A stretch of DNA of 64,000 nt, from the NCBI RefSeq assembly GCF_002863585.1, contig NZ_PGUY01000031.1:53316-117315 (forward strand). The letters are read 5' to 3'. This stretch comes from Peribacillus deserti (GTDB lineage Bacteria > Bacillota > Bacilli > Bacillales > DSM-1321). Position 1 is the first letter of the stretch. The number at the start of each line of letters is the position of its first letter. Below, piece after piece: positions 9,192 to 17,916 of this stretch. The position numbers and the translations under genes were made by a program. Under the pieces are notes generated by a model. It saw nothing but the letters and a program-made list of their open reading frames with translations, was not told where the DNA came from and did not search any database.

Positions 9192-9878
9192 TTAAAATAG
9201 TAGATGCAATAGTAACGGACATAAGATGGAAGTGAAAATGGAACTTAAAGTCATGGCAATTGAACTGATGGCACTCTCCAGCTCGCCATATTCCGCGGCT
9301 TTTGAAGTTCCAATCCCATGGGAGGCTGTCCCAAGGCCGATTCCAACAGCGATTGAATGAGTGATGTTAAGTTTTTTTAGGATAACCGGTCCAAATATGG
9401 CACCTGATATACCTGCAACCATGACATAGACCGCAGCCAGTGCAGGAATGCCTCCGGTCAAGGAACTTATACTCATGGCTACAGGAGAAGTAACAGACTT
9501 AGGGGCAAGTGATAGTATGATTCTTTCATCCAGACCGCACCATAAGGCCAGGAAAATCCCGGAGACCAGGCCGGCCGCAGTACCGGCAAATACGCTCGTC
9601 AGTATAGACACGAAAGAGTCTTTCAATGTTTTCCGGTGCTGATATAGCGGATAAGCAAATGCTACTACAGCTGGTCCTAAGAGACTGCCTATCCAGTTTC
9701 CGCCTATCATGTAAAATTTGTAAGAGTGGTGTGACAAAAATAAAATGATGATAATCACCGCTGTTGATGTAGCAATAGGAACAAGAATAGGTGATGGAAA
9801 CTTTTTGTAAATTATCTGCATGACGAAATATATGAGTGTCGTAAAGCAGATGATAAGGAGAGCTGTGATGATATTCAA
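9192..9878 (-). CDS. LrgB/CidB-family membrane protein
   Basis: A 228-residue integral membrane protein of the LrgB/CidB family. The family signature LAPKSVTSPVAM and GLGTASHGIGTSKA are both present, and most of the protein is hydrophobic with several membrane spans. Partners of this family were first described as modulators of murein hydrolase and cell death. In B. subtilis the LrgAB-type pair (PftAB) facilitates pyruvate transport. The start overlaps the upstream LrgA-type gene by ATGA, so the two are coupled. CidB-type versus LrgB-type cannot be decided from the sequence. Confidence 0.9.
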   Translation of the reverse strand: MNIITALLIICFTTLIYFVMQIIYKKFPSPILVPIATSTAVIIIILFLSHHSYKFYMIGGNWIGSLLGPAVVAFAYPLYQHRKTLKDSFVSILTSVFAGTAAGLVSGIFLALWCGLDERIILSLAPKSVTSPVAMSISSLTGGIPALAAVYVMVAGISGAIFGPVILKKLNITHSIAVGIGLGTASHGIGTSKAAEYGELESAISSIAMTLSSIFTSILCPLLLHLLF

Positions 9879-10267
9879 ATGCTCATCTCCTTTTCAGCTT
9901 CAGATACAACTTTTTTAAGTTTATTCCGGTTAAGCCTCTGGCTCATCGCTGAAGATAAAATGATTACGATCATTGTACTGATGAAAACGATCCCTAAGCT
10001 GGAAGGATATTTTCGGAAAAGGGAGAGGTAATCCATAGCTCCTACAGTAGCCGGAATAAAAAGAAGAGGCATGATTTTGATCAGAAAATGGCTTCCTGTT
10101 TCAATCCATCGCGGCCGAAACCACTTTACATGCAACAAAGAAAATAATATAAGCATTCCAATTATGCTTCCTGGAATACTTATGTGCAGTAAGCCTTGTA
10201 TAAACTCTCCTAATAAAAAGAAACCATATAAAATTGCCGTCTGGCAAATGATAAAAAATATTTTCAT
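9875..10267 (-). CDS. CidA/LrgA-family holin-like membrane protein
   Basis: A 130-residue holin-like protein with about four membrane segments and the family motif IPGSIIGMLILF, followed by a charged C-terminal tail. I chose the ATG at 10267 (MKIFFII); a second ATG five codons upstream sits almost on the promoter and has no ribosome site. It forms an operon with the LrgB-type gene, overlapping by four bases. No LytSR or CidR regulator gene is adjacent. A catabolite-response-like site lies about 45 bases upstream, which would fit the carbon-overflow control known for these pairs. Confidence 0.87.
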   Translation of the reverse strand: MKIFFIICQTAILYGFFLLGEFIQGLLHISIPGSIIGMLILFSLLHVKWFRPRWIETGSHFLIKIMPLLFIPATVGAMDYLSLFRKYPSSLGIVFISTMIVIILSSAMSQRLNRNKLKKVVSEAEKEMSI

Positions 10268-10282
10268 TAAAAGACATCCCAT

Positions 10283-10288
10283 ATTATA
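10283..10288 (-). promoter_or_regulatory. Probable -10 element of the LrgA/LrgB-type operon
   Basis: The minus strand reads TATAAT about 16 bases before the chosen start. No good TTGACA-like -35 is seen at the right spacing, so the promoter may depend on an activator. Confidence 0.45.
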
Positions 10289-10309
10289 TTTTAATTCTCA
10301 TGTTAAATC

Positions 10310-10323
10310 TGTAAGCGTTTGTA
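10310..10323 (+). promoter_or_regulatory. cre-like (CcpA) site upstream of the LrgA/LrgB-type operon
   Basis: TGTAAGCGTTTGTA matches the cre consensus TGWAANCGNTNWCA at 12 of 14 positions. It lies just upstream of the TATAAT of the divergent minus-strand operon, a position where CcpA would affect transcription. Confidence 0.5.
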
Positions 10324-10478
10324 TGTCAACCGTACTGTCTTGGCATTAATTTTCAGCAAATGCAGAAAGAAATTGACAGAAGATCAAATGTATTCTATAT
10401 TAATTCCAACAAAACTTATAGGATTAAGTTAAATTAAACTCTTAATAGAAGCTTGAAAAGAAAAAGGGAGATGGAAAA

Positions 10479-11279
10479 ATGGGAAGAAGTCATATAAAAA
10501 TTCCGTGGACCAATCTGAGTTTATCGGCCGCACTAGATATCCCTGAGTACGATGAACCAGTGAGCGGACAATCCAATCTGCCATTAGTCATCATCTGCCA
10601 TGGTTTTATAGGAAGTAAAACAGGTGTGGACCGCTTATTTGTTAAGACATCAGAAAGACTGAATGCTGAAAAATACGCTGTGTTAAGGTTTGATTATTGC
10701 GGGTGCGGAGAAAGCCCTGGGAAATACGGAAATACCGGATTATGCGAAATATTAGACCAGACTAAGAGTGTTATTGACTATGCGTTTAATCTTGATTTCA
10801 TCGACAAGAACAAGGTTTTTCTGCTGGGTCATAGCCTTGGAGGTGCCGCAGCTGCTCTGACTCTTGATAGAGAGGCTAGAATAAACAAACTTATTTCATG
10901 GTCTGCTGTAGGCTTTCCCTATGAGGATATAACCTCTATTCTGGGGAGTGATGAAGTGTTGAATTTGAGAGAGGAAGAATCCATACAATACTGTGGATAT
11001 GAATTTACAAGGAAATTTATTGAATCGCTATTAAAGCATTCTCCAGTAGAAAGTTTAAAAAAGTTTCACGGAGATGCTCTTTTTGTCCATGGTACTGGGG
11101 ACGACGTGATCCCTTACAAATATAGTCTTCTGTTTAAGGATTTAGTAAAAAACAGTAAAGTCCATTTAGTGGAAGGCGCGAACCATACCTATTCCTGCTC
11201 AAGCCATTTTGATGAACTGATACATGTAACTATTGAATGGCTAAATAAAGTCGGCAGAGAGCAAAATACGGCTGTGTAG
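10479..11279 (+). CDS. Alpha/beta hydrolase (serine esterase-like)
   Basis: A 266-residue soluble alpha/beta hydrolase. The oxyanion region is ICHGFIGSKTG, the nucleophile Ser is in GHSLGG, the acid is in GTGDDVIP and the catalytic His is in GANHTY, all in canonical order. The layout resembles feruloyl/cinnamoyl esterases and S9-type small esterases; the substrate is unknown. The start follows AAAGGGAGATGGAAAA. It is a single gene ending in a strong palindromic terminator shared with the convergent small gene at 11311. Confidence 0.85.
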   Translation: MGRSHIKIPWTNLSLSAALDIPEYDEPVSGQSNLPLVIICHGFIGSKTGVDRLFVKTSERLNAEKYAVLRFDYCGCGESPGKYGNTGLCEILDQTKSVIDYAFNLDFIDKNKVFLLGHSLGGAAAALTLDREARINKLISWSAVGFPYEDITSILGSDEVLNLREEESIQYCGYEFTRKFIESLLKHSPVESLKKFHGDALFVHGTGDDVIPYKYSLLFKDLVKNSKVHLVEGANHTYSCSSHFDELIHVTIEWLNKVGREQNTAV

Positions 11280-11310
11280 GAGCCGAAGCCTTCGGCTGGG
11301 CTCCCTTTTC
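11279..11310. terminator. Terminator between the hydrolase and a convergent small gene
   Basis: GGAGCC...GGCTCC encloses a perfect GCCGAA/TTCGGC hairpin, followed by CTTTTC on the plus strand. It separates two convergent genes. Confidence 0.8.
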
Positions 11311-11505
11311 TTAATGCTTTTCTAGATTATTCGCTGCTGTATTAGATTGCTGCAGCGCCTGATCAACCATACGTAAAGATTCTTCAATATCTTCCCGGTT
11401 CCCCTGCTTTTCTACAGTGTCCTTAGCATTTTCCAGCAATGACTTCGCCTGATTTAATGCTGAAGATGTGTCCTGAACGTAACCACGAGCATTTTTCTCT
11501 GGCAT
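11311..11505 (-). CDS. Small hypothetical protein, helical
   Basis: A 64-residue acidic, hydrophilic protein starting MPEKNARGYVQDTSSALNQA. The ATG at 11505 sits behind a very strong AAGGAGGG six bases upstream, which is why I prefer it to an in-frame ATG nine codons further upstream. The heptad-like spacing of Leu/Ala residues suggests a helical, possibly coiled-coil protein. No signal peptide or membrane segment is present. I do not recognise the family; the Asn/Gln-rich helical character resembles several uncharacterised Bacillus small proteins. Confidence 0.7.
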   Translation of the reverse strand: MPEKNARGYVQDTSSALNQAKSLLENAKDTVEKQGNREDIEESLRMVDQALQQSNTAANNLEKH

Positions 11506-11708
11506 ATAAATCCCTCCTTTGATTTCAAACATTACCTATTTTGTATCACTCTGCGGAGAAATATTTATTCTAATTTTTCTTAAGCCGCCAAAAAAGTCGA
11601 AAAATGTTTTCAACTTCAATTCTGTGGCAGGATAATGGATCTTGTATCCCGAATAGGAAAGGAGGCATAAAATCATCCACACATGCTAGAAAAAGGAGTA
11701 TACATAAA

Positions 11709-13190
11709 ATGAAGAGCCCGAAATTACAAAAACTATACGAAGAATGGCTGGTTGAGGCCACAATTGATGAAATGCAGGGGAAAATGGAGAGCGGCCAATT
11801 GACCTCTAAGGAGCTAACTCTGCTCTATTTACAGAGAATCGCCGATTATGATAAAAGCGGCCCTGAAATAAATTCTGTTCTTGAAATAAATCCGGATGCA
11901 CTCCAAATTGCCGAAGCACTTGATGCCGAGAGAGCAGCAAAGGGTCCAAGAGGGCCGCTTCACGGTGTACCAATTCTGGTCAAGGATAATATCGATACTG
12001 GGGATAAAATGCATACCAGTGCAGGATCGCTAGCACTTGCCGGCTCCTCGGCTTTAGAGGATTCGTTTGTGGCTGCCCAGCTTCGAAAAGCGGGGGCTGT
12101 CATTCTCGGTAAGACAAATATGACCGAGTGGGCTAATTTCATGACGGAAAATATGCCTAATGGATACAGTTCAAGAGGCGGACAGGTGCTTAATCCTTAT
12201 TCACCAGGAAAATTTGATGTGGGAGGATCAAGTGCTGGAAGCGGTGCCTCCATTGCAGCAAACCTGGCTGCAGCCGCAGTCGGGACAGAAACGTCAGGAT
12301 CCATATTAAGTCCTGCAAGCCAAAATTCCCTTGTTGGTATCAAGCCGACTGTAGGTCTTGTCAGCCGGACAGGAATCATCCCGATTGCCCATTCTCAGGA
12401 TACGGCTGGACCTATGGCCAGAACAGTAAAAGATGCAGTGTATCTTTTGACAGCTATTTCAGGAGTCGATCCAACTGATCCCGCTACTGGAAAGAACACC
12501 GATCTTAACGGAACCGATTTCACAAAATTTTTAGACTCTGCGGGGCTTTCGGGTAAAAGGATCGGTATTGCCAGGGAGGTTTATTTTGACTATATAAGTG
12601 AAGAAAAGCAGGAAGTATTGAATTCAGCTATTGTAAAACTTAAGGAAGCTGGAGCAGAAGTGGTTGAAGATGTGGTGATTCCTTCTACCAATGAGGACTG
12701 GGGATATGAAGTCCTTACATACGAATTCAAGGCGGATTTGAATGCGTATTTAAGCGGACTCCCAACCAAAAGTGCAGTCCATTCCCTAGCAGATGTAATT
12801 GTCTTTAATAATCAAAACAGCAGCCGTACATTAAAATATGGGCAGACTCTGCTATTAGAGTCAGAAAACACAAGCGGTACGCTGACAGAGAGCGGTTATA
12901 TCCACGCACTTGAGCATGATCAATACTTCTCTGCCATAAAAGGTATCGATGCATTACTGGAAAGCGAGCAGCTGGATGCTATCGTATTTCCAAATAATGC
13001 AGGTGCGGGAATACCAGCGAAGGCAGGCTACCCATCCATTACTGTTCCAGCCGGCTACACTGCCGACGGTGAACCTGTTGGAATTACCTTTACTGGAACA
13101 GCCTTCAGTGAACCGCTGCTAATAAGTATTGCCTATGGATATGAGCAAAGCGCACTTGCTAGAAAGGCTCCGAAGCTAACCGTCAAATAA
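11709..13190 (+). CDS. Amidase (amidase signature family)
   Basis: A 493-residue amidase signature enzyme. The catalytic Lys is in PILVKDNID, the cis-Ser in GGSSAGSGAS, and the nucleophile Ser in GTETSGSILSP, in normal order. These enzymes hydrolyse carboxamides. It is not GatA: no gatC or gatB is adjacent and the C-terminal half is different. The ATG at 11709 is placed by AAAGGAG ten bases upstream and the MKSPKLQKLY start; the frame is open 35 codons further upstream without a ribosome site. It has no signal peptide, so it is cytoplasmic. Substrate unknown. Confidence 0.88.
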   Translation: MKSPKLQKLYEEWLVEATIDEMQGKMESGQLTSKELTLLYLQRIADYDKSGPEINSVLEINPDALQIAEALDAERAAKGPRGPLHGVPILVKDNIDTGDKMHTSAGSLALAGSSALEDSFVAAQLRKAGAVILGKTNMTEWANFMTENMPNGYSSRGGQVLNPYSPGKFDVGGSSAGSGASIAANLAAAAVGTETSGSILSPASQNSLVGIKPTVGLVSRTGIIPIAHSQDTAGPMARTVKDAVYLLTAISGVDPTDPATGKNTDLNGTDFTKFLDSAGLSGKRIGIAREVYFDYISEEKQEVLNSAIVKLKEAGAEVVEDVVIPSTNEDWGYEVLTYEFKADLNAYLSGLPTKSAVHSLADVIVFNNQNSSRTLKYGQTLLLESENTSGTLTESGYIHALEHDQYFSAIKGIDALLESEQLDAIVFPNNAGAGIPAKAGYPSITVPAGYTADGEPVGITFTGTAFSEPLLISIAYGYEQSALARKAPKLTVK

Positions 13191-13294
13191 CATCTGTTAA
13201 AACAATGATCTTTTTTCAAGCTTTTGTAATAAAACAAAATCCTAAGTGAGTGTTGATAGTTAGAATATATCTCCGTTACGGCGGGTCATCGGGT

Positions 13295-13328
13295 GAAGAT
13301 CTTTTACGGAAAGGTGTAAAAGATCTTC
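13295..13328. repeat. Perfect 13-bp inverted repeat after the amidase gene
   Basis: GAAGATCTTTTAC pairs perfectly with GTAAAAGATCTTC across an eight-base loop, about 105 bases after the amidase stop. It may act as a terminator, but only TTTT then an A-run follows on the plus strand, so I give it as an inverted repeat. Confidence 0.6.
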
Positions 13329-13346
13329 AGCCATTTTAAAAAAAAC

Positions 13347-13767
13347 GGCTCTTTTCTAAAAGATTGTTGTTTTTTTAATAAGTTCTGTGAACAAACCCTA
13401 TTGTTAAACAGGTTGATTGAAACGTAAGGTGCGAGACTCCTGCGGGAGCAGCGGGTTTTGTCCAGCTCCGGACTGACACCGCGGGTCTAGACAATCGCCA
13501 TTGAAAGGCAAAATCGGCCCTTCACTGCCGCTCGTCTTATGCCGTTCAGGTGTCTGCTTTTCTTTTAGTGTTTTGCCTCTAATTAAAAAAGATCATCATT
13601 CAGCTTTTGATGGATATTTTCTTGAAAAGCACCGTCCTCCGCTCTTCGATCAGGTGAGACCCCACAGGCAAAGCCGGGGAGGCTCAGCGCCCGCCCCGCG
13701 GAAAGCGAGCAACCTGTAGTGTAAATCAACCCCTTGTTCAATAACAACAAAGTTTGCGAAAACAGCC
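13347..13767 (+). mobile_element. MITE-like interspersed element, full copy, 421 bp
   Basis: It runs from GGCTCTTTTCTAAAAGATTG to GTTTGCGAAAACAGCC. The two ends are inverted repeats of each other (20 of 25 positions). The interior has the GACTCCTGCGGGAGCAGCGG block, a hairpin module around AGGCAAAATCGGCC, and the GC-rich GGTGAGACCCCACAGGC block. The flanks are A/T-rich (TTTTAAAAAAAAC and TTTAAAAAAG) but not an exact duplication, perhaps through A-tract slippage. No transposase is encoded. It fills most of the gap between the amidase and the next gene. Confidence 0.8.
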
Positions 13768-13904
13768 TTTAAAAAAGAAGAGGAAAGCCCTTACAAGACA
13801 GAGTGGGTTATAATGAGCCCTTCATTATAAAGCGAATCCCATCTTAAACGCTGGGGCTGGATCATACTACGGGGAATTTCTAATTGGTAAAGGAGGAGGA
13901 AAGT

Positions 13905-14669
13905 ATGAAAAAGTTTGGACTTCAACTATGGACCGTTAAGGATGCAGCAGAGAGAGATTTTCTTGGTACATTAAGAAGAGTGGGTCAAATGGGTTATCAC
14001 GGGGTAGAGTTTGCTGGATTTCACAACACTCCGGCAGAAGTTCTTAGGAAAGAGATGTCTGAAGCAGGGCTATCTGCTGCAGGAAGCCATACTTCGATTG
14101 AAATGCTGGAAGGTAATCTAAAGGAAGTATTTCAATACAATAAGACGATTGGGAATCATTTGATCGTATGTCCCTGGCTCCCTGAAGAAAGAAGAAAAAC
14201 AGAAGCTGACTATCTTGAATTAGCAGCCTTATTCAACACGATCGGCAAGGAGTGCCAAGAGGAGGGGTTTCTTTTTGCTTATCACAATCATGATTTTGAA
14301 TTCACCCAGTTTGGAGGCAAAACAGGTTATGAGATCTTATTGACTCAAACAGATCCGAATTTTGTAAGTTTTGAATTAGATTGTTATTGGGTGTCATACT
14401 CGGGATATGATCCTTTGGAACTTTTAACAAAGTACCCGGACCGGTTTTGTTCCCTGCATCTGAAGGATATGAAAATCGTGGATGGGAGAAAGAGAAGCAT
14501 TGAAATAGGCACAGGGCAGCTGGATTTCGCAGCCCTTTTAAATAATGCCAAACATCTGCCAAACCTTAACTGGTGTATCGTGGAGCAGGAACAATTTGAT
14601 AGAGACCCTCTTGAAAGCTGCAAAATTAGTATAGACTATTTGACGGCTCTGTCTGTGGACTCTAGATAG
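13905..14669 (+). CDS. Sugar phosphate isomerase/epimerase family TIM barrel
   Basis: A 254-residue xylose isomerase-like TIM barrel (AP endonuclease 2 fold). Metal-site residues are visible: Glu in GYHGVEFAGF, His in FAYHNHDFEF, Asp in FELDCYWVS, His in SLHLKDM, and Glu in IVEQEQFD near the C terminus. Family members act on inositol derivatives or keto-sugars; no substrate-specific neighbour helps here. The ATG at 13905 is chosen because AAAGGAGGAGG precedes it; an upstream in-frame GTG/ATG region lacks one. The following GNAT gene begins 20 bases after its stop and may be cotranscribed. Confidence 0.85.
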   Translation: MKKFGLQLWTVKDAAERDFLGTLRRVGQMGYHGVEFAGFHNTPAEVLRKEMSEAGLSAAGSHTSIEMLEGNLKEVFQYNKTIGNHLIVCPWLPEERRKTEADYLELAALFNTIGKECQEEGFLFAYHNHDFEFTQFGGKTGYEILLTQTDPNFVSFELDCYWVSYSGYDPLELLTKYPDRFCSLHLKDMKIVDGRKRSIEIGTGQLDFAALLNNAKHLPNLNWCIVEQEQFDRDPLESCKISIDYLTALSVDSR

Positions 14670-14689
14670 TAATGAACAGGGAGAAAGAG

Positions 14690-15241
14690 ATGCTGCTGCA
14701 GGGAACTAACATATATTTAAGAGCTTTAGAAGAGGCTGATGCGGCTGCCTATACGGATTTGTTGGTACGTAACCGGCACGTCTGGAAGCAGTTTGAGCCT
14801 GCTAAAGATGAAGATTTTTATCAAGTAGAACATCAGCGGGAACTAATCCTGGAAAGTCAAGAGGATACCAAAAACGGAAAATCTTATCATTTTGGGATCT
14901 TTTTGAATAACACTGATCTGCTGGCTGGAGATATCAGTTTGTACAGCGTTAAAACCAGTTTCTTTCAGTCAGCTCAGGCAGGCTACGCATTGGATACCGA
15001 TCAAACGGGTAAAGGGCTTGCAAGTGAGGCTTTGTTTCTCTTAATGAAATTCGCTTTTAACATAATCAACCTAAGAAGACTAGAAGCAGGGGTATCTCCT
15101 GATAATCCAGCTTCTATACGTGTGCTGGAGAAAGCAGGCTTTCGTAGGGAAGGATTAATGCGGGAAAATCTGCTGATCAATGGAGAATGGAAGAGTCACT
15201 TTTTGTATGCCGTTCTTTCTAAGGATATTTTCAGAGGGTAG
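14690..15241 (+). CDS. RimJ/RimL-type GNAT acetyltransferase
   Basis: A 183-residue N-acetyltransferase. It has the acetyl-CoA pyrophosphate loop in DQTGKGLASEALFLL and the RimJ/RimL C-terminal signature NPASIRVLEKAGF followed by REGLMRENLLINGEW. Related enzymes acetylate ribosomal protein N termini or small molecules; the target is not known. I use the ATG at 14690, which has AGGGAG in front; an ATG at 14672 directly follows the previous stop without a ribosome site. It is probably cotranscribed with the isomerase-like gene upstream. Confidence 0.87.
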   Translation: MLLQGTNIYLRALEEADAAAYTDLLVRNRHVWKQFEPAKDEDFYQVEHQRELILESQEDTKNGKSYHFGIFLNNTDLLAGDISLYSVKTSFFQSAQAGYALDTDQTGKGLASEALFLLMKFAFNIINLRRLEAGVSPDNPASIRVLEKAGFRREGLMRENLLINGEWKSHFLYAVLSKDIFRG

Positions 15242-15371
15242 CATCAGAATATACAAGGCTGAAAGGCCATGATAAGGAGCTCAGTGCCTGAAAGTTTTCC
15301 TTTTTGTCCAGTATGAAGTATAATCATGAAGTAAAACTTACATATCCATGATTTGAAGGGAGTTTTTTCAT

Positions 15372-15809
15372 TTGACTAAATATGCAGTAATCGATTTAGA
15401 AAAAGGCGGACAAGTAAAAGTTGAGCTTTTTCCAAACGAAGCACCTGGAACGGTTGAAAACTTTGAAAAACTGATTAAAGAAGGCTTTTATAACGGACTT
15501 AACTTCCACCGCGTTATTCCTGGCTTCGTAGCACAAGGCGGCTGCCCGCATGGCACAGGAACAGGCGGTCCTGGTTACACAATCAAATGTGAAACGGAAG
15601 GAAACCCTCACAAGCATGAACGAGGCTCTCTATCCATGGCCCACGCTGGTAAAGATACAGGCGGTTCTCAGTTCTTCATCGTATATGAGCCGCAGCCTCA
15701 TCTAAACGGTGTTCACACTGTATTCGGCAAAGTAGTTGAAGGCATGGAATATGTGGATGATATTAAACCAGGCGATAAAATGAAAGAAGTTCGGGTAATT
15801 GAAGAATAA
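15372..15809 (+). CDS. ppiB: Cyclophilin-type peptidyl-prolyl cis-trans isomerase
   Basis: A 145-residue cytoplasmic cyclophilin, the same size as B. subtilis PpiB. It speeds proline isomerisation in folding proteins. The active-site stretch is clear: [13 protein letters not shown], then GSLSMAHAG and GSQFFIV, with [11 protein letters not shown] near the end. The start is TTG at 15372, preceded by AAGGGAG nine bases upstream; no ATG is available nearby. It is a single gene with a strong terminator seven bases after the stop. Confidence 0.95.
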   Translation: MTKYAVIDLEKGGQVKVELFPNEAPGTVENFEKLIKEGFYNGLNFHRVIPGFVAQGGCPHGTGTGGPGYTIKCETEGNPHKHERGSLSMAHAGKDTGGSQFFIVYEPQPHLNGVHTVFGKVVEGMEYVDDIKPGDKMKEVRVIEE

Positions 15810-15815
15810 GAAGTA

Positions 15816-15845
15816 AAGCTCACGATTTTCGTGGGCTTTTTTTTA
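15816..15845 (+). terminator. Terminator of ppiB
   Basis: GCTCACGA pairs with CGTGGGC around TTTT and is followed by eight T residues. Confidence 0.85.
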
Positions 15846-15865
15846 TGCTGTCCTATTGTTGATGA

Positions 15866-16282
15866 ATGGAAATGGGAAAGCGAGATTGGAGAACCTATAT
15901 ACAGGCGATCAATGACCAAAAGGGGGGAATGGGTGCTGGAGAAACGTTCTTCATAGGGGCGATGAAGCACGAAAAGAGGGAATGGAGCTTTAGAAAAGTT
16001 CTTCATAGGGGTGATGAAGGACGAAAAGAGGGAATGGAGCTGTAGAAAAGTTCTTCATAGGGGTGATGAAAGACGAAAAGAGGGAATGGAGCTGTAGAAA
16101 AGTTCTTCATAAGGGTGATGAAGGACGAAAAGGGGGAATGGAGCTGTAGAAAAGTTCTTCATAGGGGTGATGAAAGACAAAAGGAGGCAATGGAGCTAAA
16201 GAAAGATCCTTCATAAAAGTGCTGATCGGGAACCCCTTCCTACAGGTGATGAATGACAAAAAGTAAAGCACGCAGGAACCTT
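15866..16282. repeat. 52-bp tandem repeat array (minisatellite), about 7-8 units
   Basis: Units begin at about 15866, 15918, 15971, 16023, 16075, 16127, 16179 and 16231. The four from 15971 to 16178 are nearly identical and exactly 52 bases long; the outer ones are degenerate and one has an extra base. Each unit contains an internal hairpin, CTTCATAGGGGTGATGAAG. A period of 52 is not a multiple of three, and the frames across it are broken, so it is not a coding repeat. It lies between the convergent ppiB and DMT transporter genes. Confidence 0.9.
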
Positions 16283-16305
16283 CATCCAAACAAGCCGTCA
16301 AAACA

Positions 16306-16336
16306 TAAAAAAGCTGCAGAAGCGGCCCTCTGCAGC
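16306..16336 (-). terminator. Terminator of the DMT transporter gene
   Basis: On the minus strand GCTGCAGA pairs with TCTGCAGC around eight bases, followed by TTTTTTA. Confidence 0.85.
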
Positions 16337-16343
16337 AAAGTTA

Positions 16344-17264
16344 TTATAGGGATGCATTGATTCCTTTGTTTTTCCTGAAAATCAGCTGTTTATAGGCACC
16401 TGAGCCAATTATAACGCCAGCTATGATAAATACGAGTCCTAGTAAATGGGATGCAGTAATCTTTTCGCCTAAGAAGAGGCCAGAGCCCAGCAATGAAAAG
16501 AACGGTATCAGATTTAAAAAGATAGATGCTTCGGCAGCACCTAATTTCCCGATACAGTAATTGTACGACATGTGTCCAAATGCTGTGGCAATGAGTGCGG
16601 ATGCTAAGAAAATGGCCCATAGGGCTGTATTTCCTGTTGATAGGCTCTGTATTCCTTCTGGCTCGAACAACCTTGCTATGATTAATAGAATGAACGAACC
16701 GATAAACAGCATATAGCCTGTCAGCAGCCGTGGGTCCATCGTCTTTGAGGCCTGTTTAATCAGGATAAAGCTAAAAGCCTGTGAAAGCATCGATAGGAAG
16801 ACTTCGAAATCCCCAATACTGGCTCCCTGCAGGCCGGTTTTACCCTCTAAGACCGTGATAAAGACTCCAGAAACCCCGATTATAAAACCTAATACTTTAA
16901 TCCATGTAAGCCGGCTTCCAAGAAATAAAACGGACAAAATAACAGTTAACAGCGGTCCAATGCCAAGGATCAATCCTCCATTGACACCAGATGTGTGCTT
17001 AAGTCCAATAGACAGGAAGGAGTGATGGCCGGCAACGTTTAAAATCGCTCCAAGAATGATTGCCTTCCATTCACTTTTCAAAGGCAGTCTGAATCGTTTT
17101 AACAGCAGTAATACAAGAAAAACGCCAATGCCTGCCGTCATAATCCGGAATGCTGTCATCGTCAGCGGCATAAACTGATCGACTAACACTTTGGTGGCTG
17201 TGACATTTAAGCCCCAGGGAATCATAATTAAAAGTAATAAAATATAAATTCGATATGTACGCAA
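16344..17264 (-). CDS. DMT superfamily (EamA) transporter
   Basis: An integral membrane protein of about 306 residues with ten predicted membrane segments in two EamA repeats. The first repeat begins LLLIMIPWGLNVTATKV and the second around LSMLSQAFSFILIKQ. EamA proteins export metabolites or amino acids; the substrate is unknown. The frame is open to a GTG at 17327, but that lacks a ribosome site. I place the start at a TTG at 17264, just before the first membrane segment and behind GGAAAGAAG; this is a judgement. It is a single gene followed by a strong terminator. Confidence 0.85.
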   Translation of the reverse strand: MRTYRIYILLLLIMIPWGLNVTATKVLVDQFMPLTMTAFRIMTAGIGVFLVLLLLKRFRLPLKSEWKAIILGAILNVAGHHSFLSIGLKHTSGVNGGLILGIGPLLTVILSVLFLGSRLTWIKVLGFIIGVSGVFITVLEGKTGLQGASIGDFEVFLSMLSQAFSFILIKQASKTMDPRLLTGYMLFIGSFILLIIARLFEPEGIQSLSTGNTALWAIFLASALIATAFGHMSYNYCIGKLGAAEASIFLNLIPFFSLLGSGLFLGEKITASHLLGLVFIIAGVIIGSGAYKQLIFRKNKGINASL

Positions 17265-17450
17265 GACTTCAACTTCTTTCCAAAATGAATATTGTTTTAT
17301 TGTATAGCGCGCGGCTGGTAATGTCACGGGTAAAAAGCTGATAAAAAGACAGCAGCATTCCAGTAAAAAATTATTCCCCTCGAGGTTTGCCGCGGATTGG
17401 ACAGGGAAAACTAACTGAGTGAAATATTTTCTCGGGGAGGTAATGTTTTT

Positions 17451-17873
17451 ATGAGCGTACTATTTACTGCTAAAGCAACTTCTAGAGGAGGCAGGGCTGG
17501 GACAGTCCGTTCAGATGATGGAGTGATCGACTTCCAGCTGGCCAATCCAAAAGCCTTAAACGGAGATGGCGGCAACGGAACAAATCCAGAGGCTTTATTT
17601 GCTGCTGGTTATGCTGCCTGCTTTAATTCTGCCCTCAGTCTTGTAGCGGGTAAAGAGAAAGTCAGTGTAGATCCAGTCGTTGCTGCAGAAGTGAGCCTGC
17701 TTAAAGACGAGAGTGATAATGGTTTTAAATTAGGAGTAGTCCTAAATGTTGATTTTGAAGGAATTTCCCAGGAACAAGCTGAAAGTCTTGTGGAAAAAGC
17801 CCACCAGGTCTGCCCATATTCGAAAGCAACCAGGGGAAATATTGATGTAGAACTTAAGGTCAACGCAAATTAA
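17451..17873 (+). CDS. ohr: Organic hydroperoxide resistance peroxidase (Ohr/OsmC)
   Basis: A 140-residue OsmC-fold thiol peroxidase that reduces organic hydroperoxides. The two redox cysteines are in GYAACFNSAL and QVCPYSKATRGN, both characteristic of Ohr rather than OsmC. The N terminus MSVLFTAKATSRGGRAG and the length fit B. subtilis OhrA/OhrB. No ohrR regulator is adjacent, so either OhrB-like general-stress control or a distant OhrR is possible. The start follows GGGGAGG about ten bases upstream. Confidence 0.93.
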   Translation: MSVLFTAKATSRGGRAGTVRSDDGVIDFQLANPKALNGDGGNGTNPEALFAAGYAACFNSALSLVAGKEKVSVDPVVAAEVSLLKDESDNGFKLGVVLNVDFEGISQEQAESLVEKAHQVCPYSKATRGNIDVELKVNAN

Positions 17874-17881
17874 ATTTTTGA

Positions 17882-17910
17882 TTGCTAAATATCTATATGT
17901 ATGTTATTAT
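17882..17910 (+). promoter_or_regulatory. Putative sigma-A promoter of a candidate structured RNA
   Basis: TTGCTA and TATTAT are separated by 17 bases, ending about seven bases before the structured region. It lies between the ohr stop and the RNA described next. Confidence 0.5.
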
Positions 17911-17916
17911 AAACAA

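Noticed and set aside
11709..13190. GatA subunit of the tRNA amidotransferase
   Set aside because: No gatC or gatB is adjacent and only the amidase signature core is shared.
15866..16282. CRISPR array
   Set aside because: Units are contiguous and nearly identical, with no unique spacers and no cas genes in the window.
15713..16301. Open frames on the minus strand across the 52-bp array
   Set aside because: The period is not a multiple of three and the frames are accidental; no ribosome site or conserved protein pattern.
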